Below are positions 1 to 8,447 of a stretch of 64,000 nucleotides of DNA, piece after piece. The stretch comes from Adhaeribacter rhizoryzae (GTDB lineage: Bacteria > Bacteroidota > Bacteroidia > Cytophagales > Hymenobacteraceae): positions 100,472-164,471 of the forward strand of contig NZ_VWSF01000013.1 of NCBI RefSeq assembly GCF_008629685.1, read 5' to 3'. The notes below the pieces were generated by a model. It was not told where the DNA came from, searched no databases, and was given only the letters and a program-made list of their open reading frames with translations. Position 1 is the stretch's first letter, and each line of letters starts with the position of its first letter. Both the position numbers and the translations under genes were made by a program.

Positions 1-246
1 CTTGTTAGCAAATCACGAACAAGTTTCCTCCTGAATGACAGATGTAGGCTTCAAAGACTTATAGAAAGTACACAATTTAAATTTTGCGTAACAGCAGTTA
101 AATATTAAAAGCTAATTAATAAGCATTTAGCCGCTGAAGGCTTAAGTATTTGAAAATATTTACCCTTGGTTTACCGGTTAAATTAAGTATTTAATGCCGG
201 TGATTTTTGCTGCTTACTTGATTTTCTAAAACGTAAATATTAAATC

Positions 247-849
247 ATGGCGGTACCAGTTCCTGCTGCAAAACCCCGGCTCTCTTCGGGCCAGTTACAA
301 AACCTGATTACGGGTTTTCAAATAGATCGTGAAAAGCATCCTTTAGTGGTTGTGGGCATCCGGGGATATTACCTAAATACGCTGGGAAAGCCCGGCGAAA
401 ACGACAGGGGCATTTACGACGATGCCCTGTTTATCGATTCGCCGTTTGTAACGGCTTCTTTTAACGCTAATACTGATCCTTCGGTGTTCCGGAAAGGTAT
501 TGGCAAGCAGGATCGCAAAGGAATAGCGCGCCTTAAACCAGGTTTATGGCTGGCCCATTCTTTTGGTTTGCACAAAAATAAATACATGGCTTTAATTCAG
601 TGCATGGGGCAAGTAACGGTAATCCGCGATGGCAACCCCGATTATGAAGATACCGGCAGCTTTGGTATTAATATTCATAAAGGCGGCTACAATACTACTT
701 CCAGTTTAGGGTGCCAAACCATTCATCCGGCCCAATGGGAAAGCTTTATTAACTTAGCCAAAGACCAAGCAGTAAGATTGTTCCGGAGTAAATGGAATAA
801 AAACTGTATTCCGTATATATTAATGGAAAATACCGGCCAGCTTGTTTAG
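247..849 (+). CDS. L,D-transpeptidase-like protein, phage-type
   Basis: A 200-residue soluble protein with no signal peptide or membrane segment. Around residues 136-158 it has FGINIHKGG followed by SSLGCQTI. A His and a Ser-x-Gly-Cys separated by about 13 residues is the arrangement of the YkuD (L,D-transpeptidase) active site, where Cys is the nucleophile and peptidoglycan the substrate. The central part ([23 protein letters not shown]) resembles, from memory, uncharacterised proteins of phages and prophages; no other phage gene is next to it. I infer a peptidoglycan-acting or related cysteine enzyme; the family assignment is tentative. The ATG start follows a very AT-rich 246-base leader in which I see no other gene. 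Confidence 0.5.
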   Translation: MAVPVPAAKPRLSSGQLQNLITGFQIDREKHPLVVVGIRGYYLNTLGKPGENDRGIYDDALFIDSPFVTASFNANTDPSVFRKGIGKQDRKGIARLKPGLWLAHSFGLHKNKYMALIQCMGQVTVIRDGNPDYEDTGSFGINIHKGGYNTTSSLGCQTIHPAQWESFINLAKDQAVRLFRSKWNKNCIPYILMENTGQLV

Positions 850-862
850 TTAACTCCTGTTA

Positions 863-1429
863 TTAACTCTCGGCTTTAAAATTTTCTTTTGTATTTTCCT
901 CCCGTTTTGCCATGGTATCGAGCACTTTTTCGGGGTGCACATCTTCGGCTAGTTCATCAATTTCCGGGTCGGCTGATTCCGGAATTTCCATTTTTTGCGC
1001 AATTGCCCGTATCAAAGTTATTAGCCGGGTAATTTCGTGTTCCGACAACAAGCTAACTTGTAAATCCAAATCGGCGCGTTTATCGGCTTGGGCGGCCATC
1101 CGGTTCTGGCTAATTAAAACAAACGTCGATAAAAATATTGCCTCCACCGAAGCAAACATGGCCAGAACTACGAAGGAGGGATCGAATGGTTTAAGGCTTA
1201 CCCAGCCCAAGTTAATAATTATCCAGGAGCCAAACAGCACCAGGTGAATGTATACAAAAGCCATGCTGCCGGTAAATCGGGTAACGGTATCGGCAATGCG
1301 GGTTTCTAATTTTCGGTTTTTATCTTCTTGCTGCTGTCTGTCTAATAATGCCTGAATATTGCGTTCTACAATCTGCGCCATGCGCGGCGAAGAAGCAGGG
1401 CGTTGGGATGATTGTGATTGATTCTTCAT
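863..1429 (-). CDS. DUF1003 family membrane protein
   Basis: A 188-residue inner-membrane protein. The N-terminal 45 residues are polar and likely coiled; two hydrophobic segments follow (about residues 55-75, AFVYIHLVLFGSWIIIN, and 88-106, FVVLAMFASVEAIFLSTFV), then the conserved SQNRMAAQADKRADLDLQVSL-type stretch (about residues 107-127) and a charged acidic tail. This order is typical of DUF1003, a family of unknown function often annotated as a small membrane protein. It is convergent with the preceding gene, with 13 bases between stops. Family assignment is firm; role unknown. Confidence 0.85.
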   Translation of the reverse strand: MKNQSQSSQRPASSPRMAQIVERNIQALLDRQQQEDKNRKLETRIADTVTRFTGSMAFVYIHLVLFGSWIIINLGWVSLKPFDPSFVVLAMFASVEAIFLSTFVLISQNRMAAQADKRADLDLQVSLLSEHEITRLITLIRAIAQKMEIPESADPEIDELAEDVHPEKVLDTMAKREENTKENFKAES

Positions 1430-1638
1430 AAAAATTTATTTGGGAATTATACGAAGCCGACTAATCTGTGATCAACCGAAAACATAATTTTGAGAATCTA
1501 TTTTACACGGAATAATTTGCAGAAAGCGATCTTGGGATTAAGTATTCTGATCCAAAGGCACTAATATTTTCAAAAAAAATAATCAGGCAGGGGAATTTCG
1601 CCGCTTTATTTTAATACTATAATTAAAAGCAGAATTCT

Positions 1639-1646
1639 TACCTTTG
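1639..1646 (+). promoter_or_regulatory. Bacteroidota -7 promoter element upstream of lepA
   Basis: TACCTTTG matches the phylum consensus TAnnTTTG exactly and lies 20 bases before the lepA ATG, giving a very short leader. I see no good TTTG -33 box at the expected distance. Confidence 0.6.
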
Positions 1647-1665
1647 TATTTCGTATAAAGCTAGT

Positions 1666-3453
1666 ATGAAGAACATTCGGAATTTTTGCATTATTGCGCA
1701 TATCGACCACGGAAAAAGCACCCTTGCCGACCGTTTACTAGAGTTTACCTCTACAGTAGCGGAACGCGAAATGCAGGACCAGTTGCTGGATAATATGGAT
1801 TTGGAGCGGGAGCGGGGGATTACCATTAAAAGCCACGCCATCCAAATGAATTATCATTATAAAGGTGAAGATTATGTGCTGAATTTGATTGATACGCCGG
1901 GCCACGTGGATTTTTCGTACGAAGTGTCGCGGTCGATTGCCGCTTGTGAAGGTGCGCTTTTAATTGTAGATTCTTCCCAAGGAATTGAAGCCCAAACCAT
2001 TTCTAACTTATATTTAGCCATTGGCAATGACCTAGAAATTATTCCGGTTTTAAATAAAATAGATTTACCGCATTCCATGCCGGAAGAAGTTTCGGATGAA
2101 ATTATAGATTTAATTGGCTGCGATAAAAGCGATATTATTCATGCTTCCGGTAAAGCCGGTATTGGTATTGAAAATATATTAAATGCCATATGCGACCGCA
2201 TTCCGGCTCCTAAAGGCGATCCGAAGGCACCGTTACAAGCCCTCATCTTCGATTCGGTTTTTAACTCTTACCGCGGTATTGAGGTTTATTTCCGGATTAT
2301 GAATGGTACCCTTAAAAAGGGCGACAAAGTAAAATTCGTAAATACTGGCAAAATATATAACGCCGACGAAATTGGCGTATTAAAGCTAAACCAGGAACCG
2401 CGCGAAGAAATGCGGGCTGGCGATGTAGGCTACCTTATTTCGGGTATTAAAAATGCCAAAGAAGTTAAAGTTGGTGATACCATTACCACCGTAGAAAATC
2501 CCACGCAGGAATCTATTCAGGGTTTTGAAGAAGTAAAACCTATGGTATTTGCCGGTATTTATCCGGTAGAAACCAGCGAGTTTGAAGAACTCCGGTCGGC
2601 TATGGAAAAATTGCAGCTGAACGATGCTTCTTTGGTTTGGGAGCCGGAAAGCTCTGTGGCTTTAGGTTTTGGTTTCCGTTGCGGATTCTTAGGTATGTTG
2701 CACATGGAAATTGTGCAGGAGCGCCTAGAGCGGGAATTCGACATGACGGTAATAACCACCGTACCAAGTGTTCAGTTTAAAGTATTCTCGACCAAAGGCG
2801 ATGAAATTACCGTAAATGCGCCTTCCGATATGCCGGAACCGAATTACATCGACCGGATTGAAGAGCCATTTATCAAAGCTCAAATTATTACCAAGTCAGA
2901 TTACGTGGGTGCCATTATTTCGCTTTGTATGGATAAGCGGGGCCAGATTAAAAATCAGAATTATTTAACCTCAGATCGGGTAGAAATGGTGTTTGAGATG
3001 CCATTAGCCGAAATTGTGTTCGACTTTTTCGATAAACTAAAAACGCTTTCCCGCGGCTATGCTTCCCTGGATTACGAACTAATTGGCTTCCGGACTTCGC
3101 ACCTGGTAAAATTAGATATTATGCTGAACGGCGAAAAGGTGGATGCTTTAAGCGCCATTGTTCACCGCGATAAGGCTTACGATTGGGGCCGCCGGTTGTG
3201 CGAAAAGTTAAAAGAATTATTGCCGCGCCAAATGTTCGAAATTGCCATTCAGGCAGCTATCGGGCAAAAAATCATTTCCCGCGAAACTATTTCGGCCATG
3301 CGCAAAAACGTTTTGGCCAAATGTTACGGTGGCGATATTTCCCGGAAACGAAAACTCCTGGAAAAACAGAAAAAAGGTAAAAAACGGATGCGCCAGGTGG
3401 GTAACGTAGAAATACCGCAGGAAGCGTTCCTAGCCGTTCTGAAGTTGGATTAA
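1666..3453 (+). CDS. lepA: Elongation factor 4 (LepA), ribosome back-translocase GTPase
   Basis: A 595-residue GTPase, the usual LepA length. The P-loop [10 protein letters not shown] (residues 11-20), switch [10 protein letters not shown] (about 80) and NKID (about 130) define the G domain. The C-terminal part carries the LepA-specific region ending [19 protein letters not shown], followed by [16 protein letters not shown]4 binds stalled or mistranslocated ribosomes and promotes back-translocation. It stands alone on the plus strand with its own promoter and a hairpin after the stop, so it appears monocistronic. Assignment is certain. Confidence 0.98.
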   Translation: MKNIRNFCIIAHIDHGKSTLADRLLEFTSTVAEREMQDQLLDNMDLERERGITIKSHAIQMNYHYKGEDYVLNLIDTPGHVDFSYEVSRSIAACEGALLIVDSSQGIEAQTISNLYLAIGNDLEIIPVLNKIDLPHSMPEEVSDEIIDLIGCDKSDIIHASGKAGIGIENILNAICDRIPAPKGDPKAPLQALIFDSVFNSYRGIEVYFRIMNGTLKKGDKVKFVNTGKIYNADEIGVLKLNQEPREEMRAGDVGYLISGIKNAKEVKVGDTITTVENPTQESIQGFEEVKPMVFAGIYPVETSEFEELRSAMEKLQLNDASLVWEPESSVALGFGFRCGFLGMLHMEIVQERLEREFDMTVITTVPSVQFKVFSTKGDEITVNAPSDMPEPNYIDRIEEPFIKAQIITKSDYVGAIISLCMDKRGQIKNQNYLTSDRVEMVFEMPLAEIVFDFFDKLKTLSRGYASLDYELIGFRTSHLVKLDIMLNGEKVDALSAIVHRDKAYDWGRRLCEKLKELLPRQMFEIAIQAAIGQKIISRETISAMRKNVLAKCYGGDISRKRKLLEKQKKGKKRMRQVGNVEIPQEAFLAVLKLD

Positions 3454-3458
3454 TCTAA

Positions 3459-3489
3459 AAGTCCACAGGTGTTAAAAGCTTGTGGACTT
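3459..3489 (+). terminator. Terminator after lepA
   Basis: AAGTCCACA and TGTGGACTT form a 9-bp stem over a 13-base loop, followed by TAATTTTTAAT, five bases after the lepA stop. Confidence 0.7.
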
Positions 3490-3563
3490 AATTTTTAATA
3501 CCTTTTGCTTTGGATTAATAGTAATTGAAAAAGGATTTAACCGAAAGTAAAAAGCAGCATTTT

Positions 3564-3791
3564 ATGAATTACCTGGATCGAATTACGATAAACCCTGAAA
3601 TATGCCATGGTAAGCCATGTATTCGGGGAATGCGTTGGCCCGTAGAGGTAGTGCTGGATTTATTAAGCTCAGATATGACTAAAGAAGAAATTCTGGCGGA
3701 TCATCCGGAACTGGAAAAGGAAGATTTAATTGCCAGTATAAATTTTGCTAAACTACTGCTATCTGGTAAATCGTTGCAAGAACTTGCTTAA
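3564..3791 (+). CDS. DUF433 (antitoxin-like, winged-helix) protein
   Basis: A 75-residue protein starting MNYLDRITINPEICHGKPCI. The motif INPEICHGKPCIRGMR and the following PVEVVLDLLSSDMTKEEILADHP are diagnostic of DUF433, a small DNA-binding fold used as antitoxin or transcriptional partner of PIN-like DUF5615 toxins. An upstream TTG at 3525 would add 13 unrelated residues; ATG at 3564 is preferred because DUF433 proteins begin at this point. The stop overlaps the ATG of a 12-codon stub of the partner gene (TAATG), so this antitoxin now appears to be an orphan. Family certain, antitoxin role inferred. Confidence 0.88.
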   Translation: MNYLDRITINPEICHGKPCIRGMRWPVEVVLDLLSSDMTKEEILADHPELEKEDLIASINFAKLLLSGKSLQELA

Positions 3792-3829
3792 TGAAAGTTA
3801 TTTGCGATGTGCATATTCCTTGGAAATAA
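3791..3829 (+). pseudogene. Truncated DUF5615-type toxin stub
   Basis: The ATG overlaps the DUF433 stop codon and opens a 12-codon frame, MKVICDVHIPWK, ending in TAA. From memory, DUF5615 (PIN-like) partners of DUF433 in this phylum begin with a similar Met-Lys-x-Ile-Cys-Asp-x-His sequence, but continue for about 110 residues. Here only the start remains; the next 60 bases are AT-rich repeat, then folD. I read it as a toxin gene lost by deletion with the antitoxin kept. A free-standing small peptide is possible but unlikely. Confidence 0.6.
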
Positions 3830-3849
3830 GTAAACTTTGAAACTTTTAA

Positions 3850-3891
3850 TTTCTAATTCATAATTCATCATTTCTAATTTATAATTCAAAA
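3850..3891 (+). repeat. Tandem 21-bp duplication before folD
   Basis: Two adjacent 21-base units (3850-3870 and 3871-3891), both starting TTTCTAATT, match at 18 of 21 positions and end directly at the folD GTG start. They lie in the former toxin region, so may be linked to the deletion. Confidence 0.7.
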
Positions 3892-4773
3892 GTGGAACTC
3901 ATCGACGGTAAAAAAATATCAGACCAAATTAAAGAAGAAATTGCTGTAGAAGTTGAAAAATTAAAAGCCAGCGGTGGGAAAACCCCGCACCTGGCAGCTA
4001 TTCTGGTGGGCAACGATGGCGGCAGTATTACTTATGTAAATAATAAAGTGCTGGCCTGTGAAAAAGTAGGTTTTAAATCTACCTTAATCCGGTACGAAGA
4101 TTCGGTTACCGAAGAAGAGTTATTAAACAAGGTTCAGGAAATAAACAACGACCCTGATATTGACGGATTAATTGTACAGTTGCCGCTGCCTAAGCACATT
4201 TCTTCGGATAAAGTGACGGAAGCTGTTTCGCCGCAGAAAGATGTAGATGGCTTTCACCCGGTTAACGTGGGCCGCATGGTAGCCAATTTGCCAGCCTTTT
4301 TACCGGCTACACCCGCCGGCATTCTGGAACTATTAAAGCGCTACGAAATCCGGACCAAAGGGAAACATTGCGTGGTAATTGGCCGCAGCCACATTGTGGG
4401 TTCACCGGTTAGTATTTTAATGGCCAAAAGTGCTTATCCGGGTAATTGTACCGTTACCATTTGCCATAGCCACACCCACAATTTAAAAGAAATCTGTTTA
4501 CAAGCCGATATTATTATTGCTGCTCTTGGCAAACCCGAGTTTGTTACGGCCGATATGGTAAAAGAAGGCGCAGTTGTAATAGATGTGGGAACCACCCGGG
4601 TTGCAAGTAGTGTTACCAAATCGGGCTTTAAACTGAAAGGCGACGTGAATTTTGAGGAAGTAGCACCTAAGTGCAGCTTTATTACGCCCGTTCCGGGTGG
4701 CGTTGGCCCCATGACCATTGCTTCTTTACTGCTGAACACCTTAAAATCAGCCAAAAAAGAAGTTTACGCTTAA
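3892..4773 (+). CDS. folD: Bifunctional methylenetetrahydrofolate dehydrogenase / methenyltetrahydrofolate cyclohydrolase
   Basis: A 293-residue FolD. It interconverts 5,10-methylene-THF, 5,10-methenyl-THF and 10-formyl-THF in the cytosol. Visible signatures are [16 protein letters not shown] with the catalytic Tyr and Lys (around residues 46-53), [18 protein letters not shown] (about 118), the NADP-binding [13 protein letters not shown] (about 160-172) and [10 protein letters not shown] (about 265). The start is a GTG; the first residues [17 protein letters not shown] fit FolD N-termini. The queE start follows after 7 bases, so the two are probably co-transcribed with the next gene. Confidence 0.97.
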   Translation: MELIDGKKISDQIKEEIAVEVEKLKASGGKTPHLAAILVGNDGGSITYVNNKVLACEKVGFKSTLIRYEDSVTEEELLNKVQEINNDPDIDGLIVQLPLPKHISSDKVTEAVSPQKDVDGFHPVNVGRMVANLPAFLPATPAGILELLKRYEIRTKGKHCVVIGRSHIVGSPVSILMAKSAYPGNCTVTICHSHTHNLKEICLQADIIIAALGKPEFVTADMVKEGAVVIDVGTTRVASSVTKSGFKLKGDVNFEEVAPKCSFITPVPGGVGPMTIASLLLNTLKSAKKEVYA

Positions 4774-4780
4774 TATTTAA

Positions 4781-5434
4781 TTGGAAACTACAAAAGAAAT
4801 AAATACAGCTTCCGTTTATTCTGTACCACGGGATGGCAGCATTCTGCCGGTGATGGAGGCTTTTTATACCGTACAAGGCGAAGGTTATTATTCCGGCCAC
4901 GCAGCTTATTTTATTAGGTTGGCCGGTTGCGATGTGGGTTGCCATTGGTGCGATGTAAAAGAATCGTGGGATGCGGAACTGCATCCGTTAACGCCTTTAG
5001 ACGAAATTGTAGCCGGTGCTTTGGCGTATCCGGGACGGTTGGTAGTAATTACCGGCGGCGAACCGCTGATTTATAACCTGACTCCGTTAACGGCTAAATT
5101 AAAGGCAGCCGGCTTCCAGATAAATATCGAAACATCGGGAGCATATCCGTTGTCCGGAAATATTGATTGGGTTTGCTTGTCGCCGAAAAAATTTAAACAG
5201 CCAGTGGGCGAAATATTACCACAAGCCCAGGAACTTAAAATAATTGTTTTTAATAAAAGTGATTTTAAATGGGCGGAAGATTACGCAAGCCAAGTAAGTC
5301 CGGCTACCCGGCTTTACTTACAGCCCGAATGGAGCCGGCACACCGAAACGCTTCCCCTGATTATAGATTACGTGAAGGAGCATCCGAAATGGCAAATTTC
5401 CCTGCAAACCCACAAGTACATGAATATTCCTTAA
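4781..5434 (+). CDS. queE: 7-carboxy-7-deazaguanine synthase, radical SAM (QueE)
   Basis: A 217-residue radical SAM enzyme. The cluster motif is CDVGCHWC with C50, C54 and C57 (CX3CX2C), preceded by FYTVQGEGYYSG, which is typical of QueE, and followed by ITGGEPL. It converts 6-carboxytetrahydropterin to 7-carboxy-7-deazaguanine in the queuosine pathway. Start is TTG, 7 bases after the folD stop; the next gene begins 2 bases after its stop. No other queuosine gene is in this window. Confidence 0.93.
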   Translation: METTKEINTASVYSVPRDGSILPVMEAFYTVQGEGYYSGHAAYFIRLAGCDVGCHWCDVKESWDAELHPLTPLDEIVAGALAYPGRLVVITGGEPLIYNLTPLTAKLKAAGFQINIETSGAYPLSGNIDWVCLSPKKFKQPVGEILPQAQELKIIVFNKSDFKWAEDYASQVSPATRLYLQPEWSRHTETLPLIIDYVKEHPKWQISLQTHKYMNIP

Positions 5435-5436
5435 GC

Positions 5437-7362
5437 ATGGGGAAGAGCGGCATTCTCTTATTTTTTTTCTTGTTATTTTCCGGCTTGGCCTTCGGTCAGC
5501 AAAAGCAGCTTTCCACTTCCTCTAAGAAAGCGGCTGAGTTGTATAACAAAGCCGATGAATATGTGCGCGCCCGCAATTTTCCGAAAGCAATAGAAACGCT
5601 GAACGATGCCAAGAAAAAAGATACGGCTTTTGGCGAGGCTTATTTAAAATTGGCCGGCATGTATAAAGTGCTGGGCGACAGAAAACAATCTTACGAGAAT
5701 TACAAATCAGGTTTAAGACTAATTGCGTTTACACCAGCCCTGATGCAGGAATATTATGCATTTGCTGACTTAAGTTTGTCGCTGGGGCAGTATGGTTTAG
5801 CCAAAACTAATTTCGAGAAATTTTTACAGGCTTCAGCAAAAAGTACCAAAGCGGCTAACTACGCGCAGGCGCAACTCAAAAATATTGCCTTCGCCGAAAC
5901 CGCTATGCGCAACCCCGTCAGTTTTGCCCCACAACGGTTAACCGCACCTTTTAATACCTTTGCTTTACAATATTTTCCAGCGCTAACAGCTAACCAGCAG
6001 CATATTTTATTTACCGCCCGCATGGGCAACAAACCCGAAAACGACGAAAATTTATTTGTATCGGCCCGGAGAGAAGAAGGCTGGACCGAACCGGTTTCGA
6101 TCTCACCTAATATAAATACGCGCTACAACGAGGGCACCGGCAGTATTTCGGGCGATGGCAAAACCTTGGTGTTTGCCTCTTGCGACCGGCCCGATTCTTT
6201 TGGTAACTGCGATTTGTATATTTCTTACCGAACCGGCGAAAAATGGTCGAAGCCCGTTAATTTAGGCGAAACGGTAAATGGTAAGGGCTGGGATTCGCAA
6301 CCGTGCCTTTCTGCCGATGGGCGCACCATGTATTTTTCTTCTATTAGAGCCGGTGGGCAGGGCCGCGAAGATATTTGGGTAACTACTTTGCAGGAAGACG
6401 ATACGTGGTCGAAGCCGGAAAATTTGGGGCCAAACGTAAATACAACGGGTAACGAAAATTCGCCTTTTATTCATTCCAGTGGTTCTACTTTGTACTTTGC
6501 CAGTGATGGGCAAGTGGGTTTGGGCGGAACCGATATTTTTAAAGTAACCACCGATGCTACCGGCAAATGGCTGCAGCCCGAGAACTTAGGGTATCCGCTT
6601 AATACCTACGAAAACGAAAATTCTATTTTTATTACCACCGATAACAAAACCGGGTATTATTCGCGGCAGCAAACCAACCAGCAAGGGCCTAACACCATAG
6701 AGTTGTACCAGTTTGAAGTACCGGCCGCCTGGAAGAGCAGGGAAGAAAGTACATTTGCCCAAGGCCGGGTATTTGATGCAAAAACTAAGAAACCATTGGG
6801 CGCGACCGTGCAGTTGTACGATGTAAGCGCTGATAAGCTGGTACAGCAAGTTAAAAGCGATGCGGTTTCGGGTGATTATACCACGGTACTAACCGAAGGG
6901 AAACAATATGCTTTATATGTTTCTGCCCCTAAATATTTGTTAAAAAGCTTAAGTTTTGATTATTTAACCAGGAAAGACTTTAATCCGGTAACTTTAGATG
7001 TGTACCTGGAGCCCATAACCAGTGGCGCCGCTATTGTGCTGAATAATTTGTTTTTCCCGACGGGTAAATTCAACCTTGAGTCAAAATCGAAGACTGAGTT
7101 AAACAAGCTTATTCAGTTTTTGAGCCTGAACAAACAGGTTAAAATCGAAATATCCGGCCATACCGATGATGTAGGGGAACAAGCGGCCAATGTAACTTTA
7201 TCTAAAAAGCGGGCGCAATCGGTGTTGGAGTACTTAAACCAGCATGGCATTGCGCGCGACCGCATTGTAGCGGCAGGTTACGGCGAGTCGAAGCCGGTTA
7301 CTAAAAACGATTCCGAAGAAAACCGCCAACTTAACCGCCGTATTGAGTTAAAAATTATATAG
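5437..7362 (+). CDS. PorE-like outer-membrane protein: TPR, PD40 propeller, regulatory domain, OmpA
   Basis: I place the start at ATG 5437, which gives a 641-residue protein with a signal peptide (MGKSGILLFFFLLFSGLAFG, cut before QQKQ). An in-frame upstream start at 5269 would overlap queE. Order: TPR-like helices (about 25-150), a PD40 beta-propeller with repeated NENSPFI and LGxxVNT units (about 170-430), a carboxypeptidase-regulatory-like domain (about 440-530), and OmpA C-terminal domain with GHTDDVGE and NRQLNRRIEL (about 535-641). This is the domain order of PorE, the peptidoglycan anchor of the type IX secretion system. No lipobox Cys is present, unlike the P. gingivalis lipoprotein, so PorE identity is inferred. 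Confidence 0.88.
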   Translation: MGKSGILLFFFLLFSGLAFGQQKQLSTSSKKAAELYNKADEYVRARNFPKAIETLNDAKKKDTAFGEAYLKLAGMYKVLGDRKQSYENYKSGLRLIAFTPALMQEYYAFADLSLSLGQYGLAKTNFEKFLQASAKSTKAANYAQAQLKNIAFAETAMRNPVSFAPQRLTAPFNTFALQYFPALTANQQHILFTARMGNKPENDENLFVSARREEGWTEPVSISPNINTRYNEGTGSISGDGKTLVFASCDRPDSFGNCDLYISYRTGEKWSKPVNLGETVNGKGWDSQPCLSADGRTMYFSSIRAGGQGREDIWVTTLQEDDTWSKPENLGPNVNTTGNENSPFIHSSGSTLYFASDGQVGLGGTDIFKVTTDATGKWLQPENLGYPLNTYENENSIFITTDNKTGYYSRQQTNQQGPNTIELYQFEVPAAWKSREESTFAQGRVFDAKTKKPLGATVQLYDVSADKLVQQVKSDAVSGDYTTVLTEGKQYALYVSAPKYLLKSLSFDYLTRKDFNPVTLDVYLEPITSGAAIVLNNLFFPTGKFNLESKSKTELNKLIQFLSLNKQVKIEISGHTDDVGEQAANVTLSKKRAQSVLEYLNQHGIARDRIVAAGYGESKPVTKNDSEENRQLNRRIELKII

Positions 7363-7379
7363 GCTTTGCTTATAAATTT

Positions 7380-7439
7380 AAATAATGCATTAACTAAAAA
7401 GACCGCTTTTGGGCGGTCTTTTTAGTTAATGCATTATTT
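7380..7439. terminator. Perfect 27-bp-stem bidirectional terminator
   Basis: A 27-bp perfectly paired stem (7380-7406 with 7413-7439) around a 6-base loop TTTTGG. The GC core GACCGC/GCGGTC is flanked by A and T tracts on both sides, so it can stop transcription from both convergent genes. The outer arms (GCATTAACTAAAAA and its complement) extend far beyond the need of a terminator. Confidence 0.9.
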
Positions 7440-7450
7440 AAGCATCTTGC

Positions 7451-7774
7451 TTATTTATCCTGCTTTTTATTTTTATCAGCGTACTGTTCGTAACGTTGCG
7501 GGTCTTTTTTACGGTCTTTCTTGCGGCCAATAGCACCGCCAGCTACTGCACCTGCTGCTCCACCAACAATAGCGCCGCGGGTACCGCCTCTTTTACCAGC
7601 AATTACCCGGCCGGCGGCTGCTCCGGTTGCCCCGCCAATTACCGCACCTTTCGCTTTTTTACTCCAGCCTTTCTTTTCCGGTTCGGGTTGGCTGCTGCTT
7701 TGAGCCTGAGACGGATTACTGCTTAATAAGATAAATGCAAATACACTTGCTATATAGATTTGGAAATTTTTCAT
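7451..7774 (-). CDS. Secreted glycine-zipper (YMGG-like) protein
   Basis: A 107-residue protein with a signal peptide (residues 1-24, cut after SQA). The central 45 residues are repeated Gly-x-x-x-Gly runs (GAVIGGATGAAAG, GAIVGGAAGAVAGGAIG), the glycine-zipper pattern of YMGG-like proteins, which can span or associate with the envelope. The C-terminus is lysine-rich (GRKKDRKKDPQRYEQYAD). Function unknown. It has its own upstream spacer and shares the terminator with the PorE-like gene. Confidence 0.75.
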   Translation of the reverse strand: MKNFQIYIASVFAFILLSSNPSQAQSSSQPEPEKKGWSKKAKGAVIGGATGAAAGRVIAGKRGGTRGAIVGGAAGAVAGGAIGRKKDRKKDPQRYEQYADKNKKQDK

Positions 7775-8092
7775 AGTTGTAAATTTTTAGGTTCACTAAA
7801 TATTTGCCTATTAAACGCATCGTAATGATTAGTGGTATTGGATATTAATTAGATAGCAATAGTATAGCTGTAACTTACTTTAAAAAATTATATTTTTAAT
7901 TAATTTAAGTAAGCTTGAAAATAGCATTGAATGGTAGGATTAATATTTTAGATCCAAAGCCGAACAAGTTTAAAAGGGTTAATACGAGTAACCATTTAAT
8001 GACTTTTAGTTTATTTATCGGCCTTTTGTTAAGGTTTACCTGTTGTTTAAGCAGGTTCACCGAAAATTTTACACCTGTGGGTTTTTAGCTTA
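7775..8092. other. Gene-free spacer
   Basis: About 320 AT-rich bases upstream of the glycine-zipper gene. I see no open frame of note. A loose inverted repeat built on CTTACTT and AAGTAAG lies at about 7874-7914. Confidence 0.5.
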
Positions 8093-8414
8093 TATCTTTG
8101 AATCAAATAAAAGCCCTGATACCCTGATAAACACCTTTTAAAGTTAATTTTTAGTTAGCCATCCGGAATTAACCGGATGGTTAAAATTGGGGGAGCTTTC
8201 TTAGTGTATTTGTGAGCAAAGGTTGTTTACCGGTAGTGTTGGAAGAGGCGCGTAAATCACCGGTAAAAAATATTAGTTGGTGTTTGGAATAACGGCGTAG
8301 CCGGCAAGAATTATAATTCAGGATTAGGTTAATTATAACCTTTATGGCTTAAAAAGATTTTTCATAGTAACAATTTAGTTGGTTAATAACTGAAAAGCCG
8401 GCATTAGCCGGCTT
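8093..8414 (+). ncRNA. Possible unannotated transcription unit or small RNA
   Basis: TATCTTTG at 8093-8100 fits the phylum -7 element. About 300 bases later a stem AAGCCGGC/GCCGGCTT (8395-8414) is followed on the plus strand by CTCTTTTTT. Between them are a hairpin CCATCCGG/CCGGATGG (about 8159-8180) and a short frame from GTG 8212 to 8292 (26 residues, no recognisable match). Base composition rises relative to the neighbours. I cannot match it to tmRNA, RNase P RNA or 6S RNA by eye. It could also be chance promoter plus the gltA terminator. Confidence 0.3.
8395..8414. terminator. Terminator downstream of gltA
   Basis: An 8-bp GC-rich stem with 4-base loop ATTA. The longer T run is on the plus strand (CTCTTTTTT); on the minus strand only TTTT follows. 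It lies 34 bases past the gltA stop. Confidence 0.7.
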
Positions 8415-8447
8415 CTCTTTTTTATAATACCATCTAAATATTAAGTT

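Noticed and set aside
5269..5436. Longer start for the PorE-like gene
   Set aside because: It overlaps queE for 166 bases and hides the signal peptide that begins at ATG 5437.
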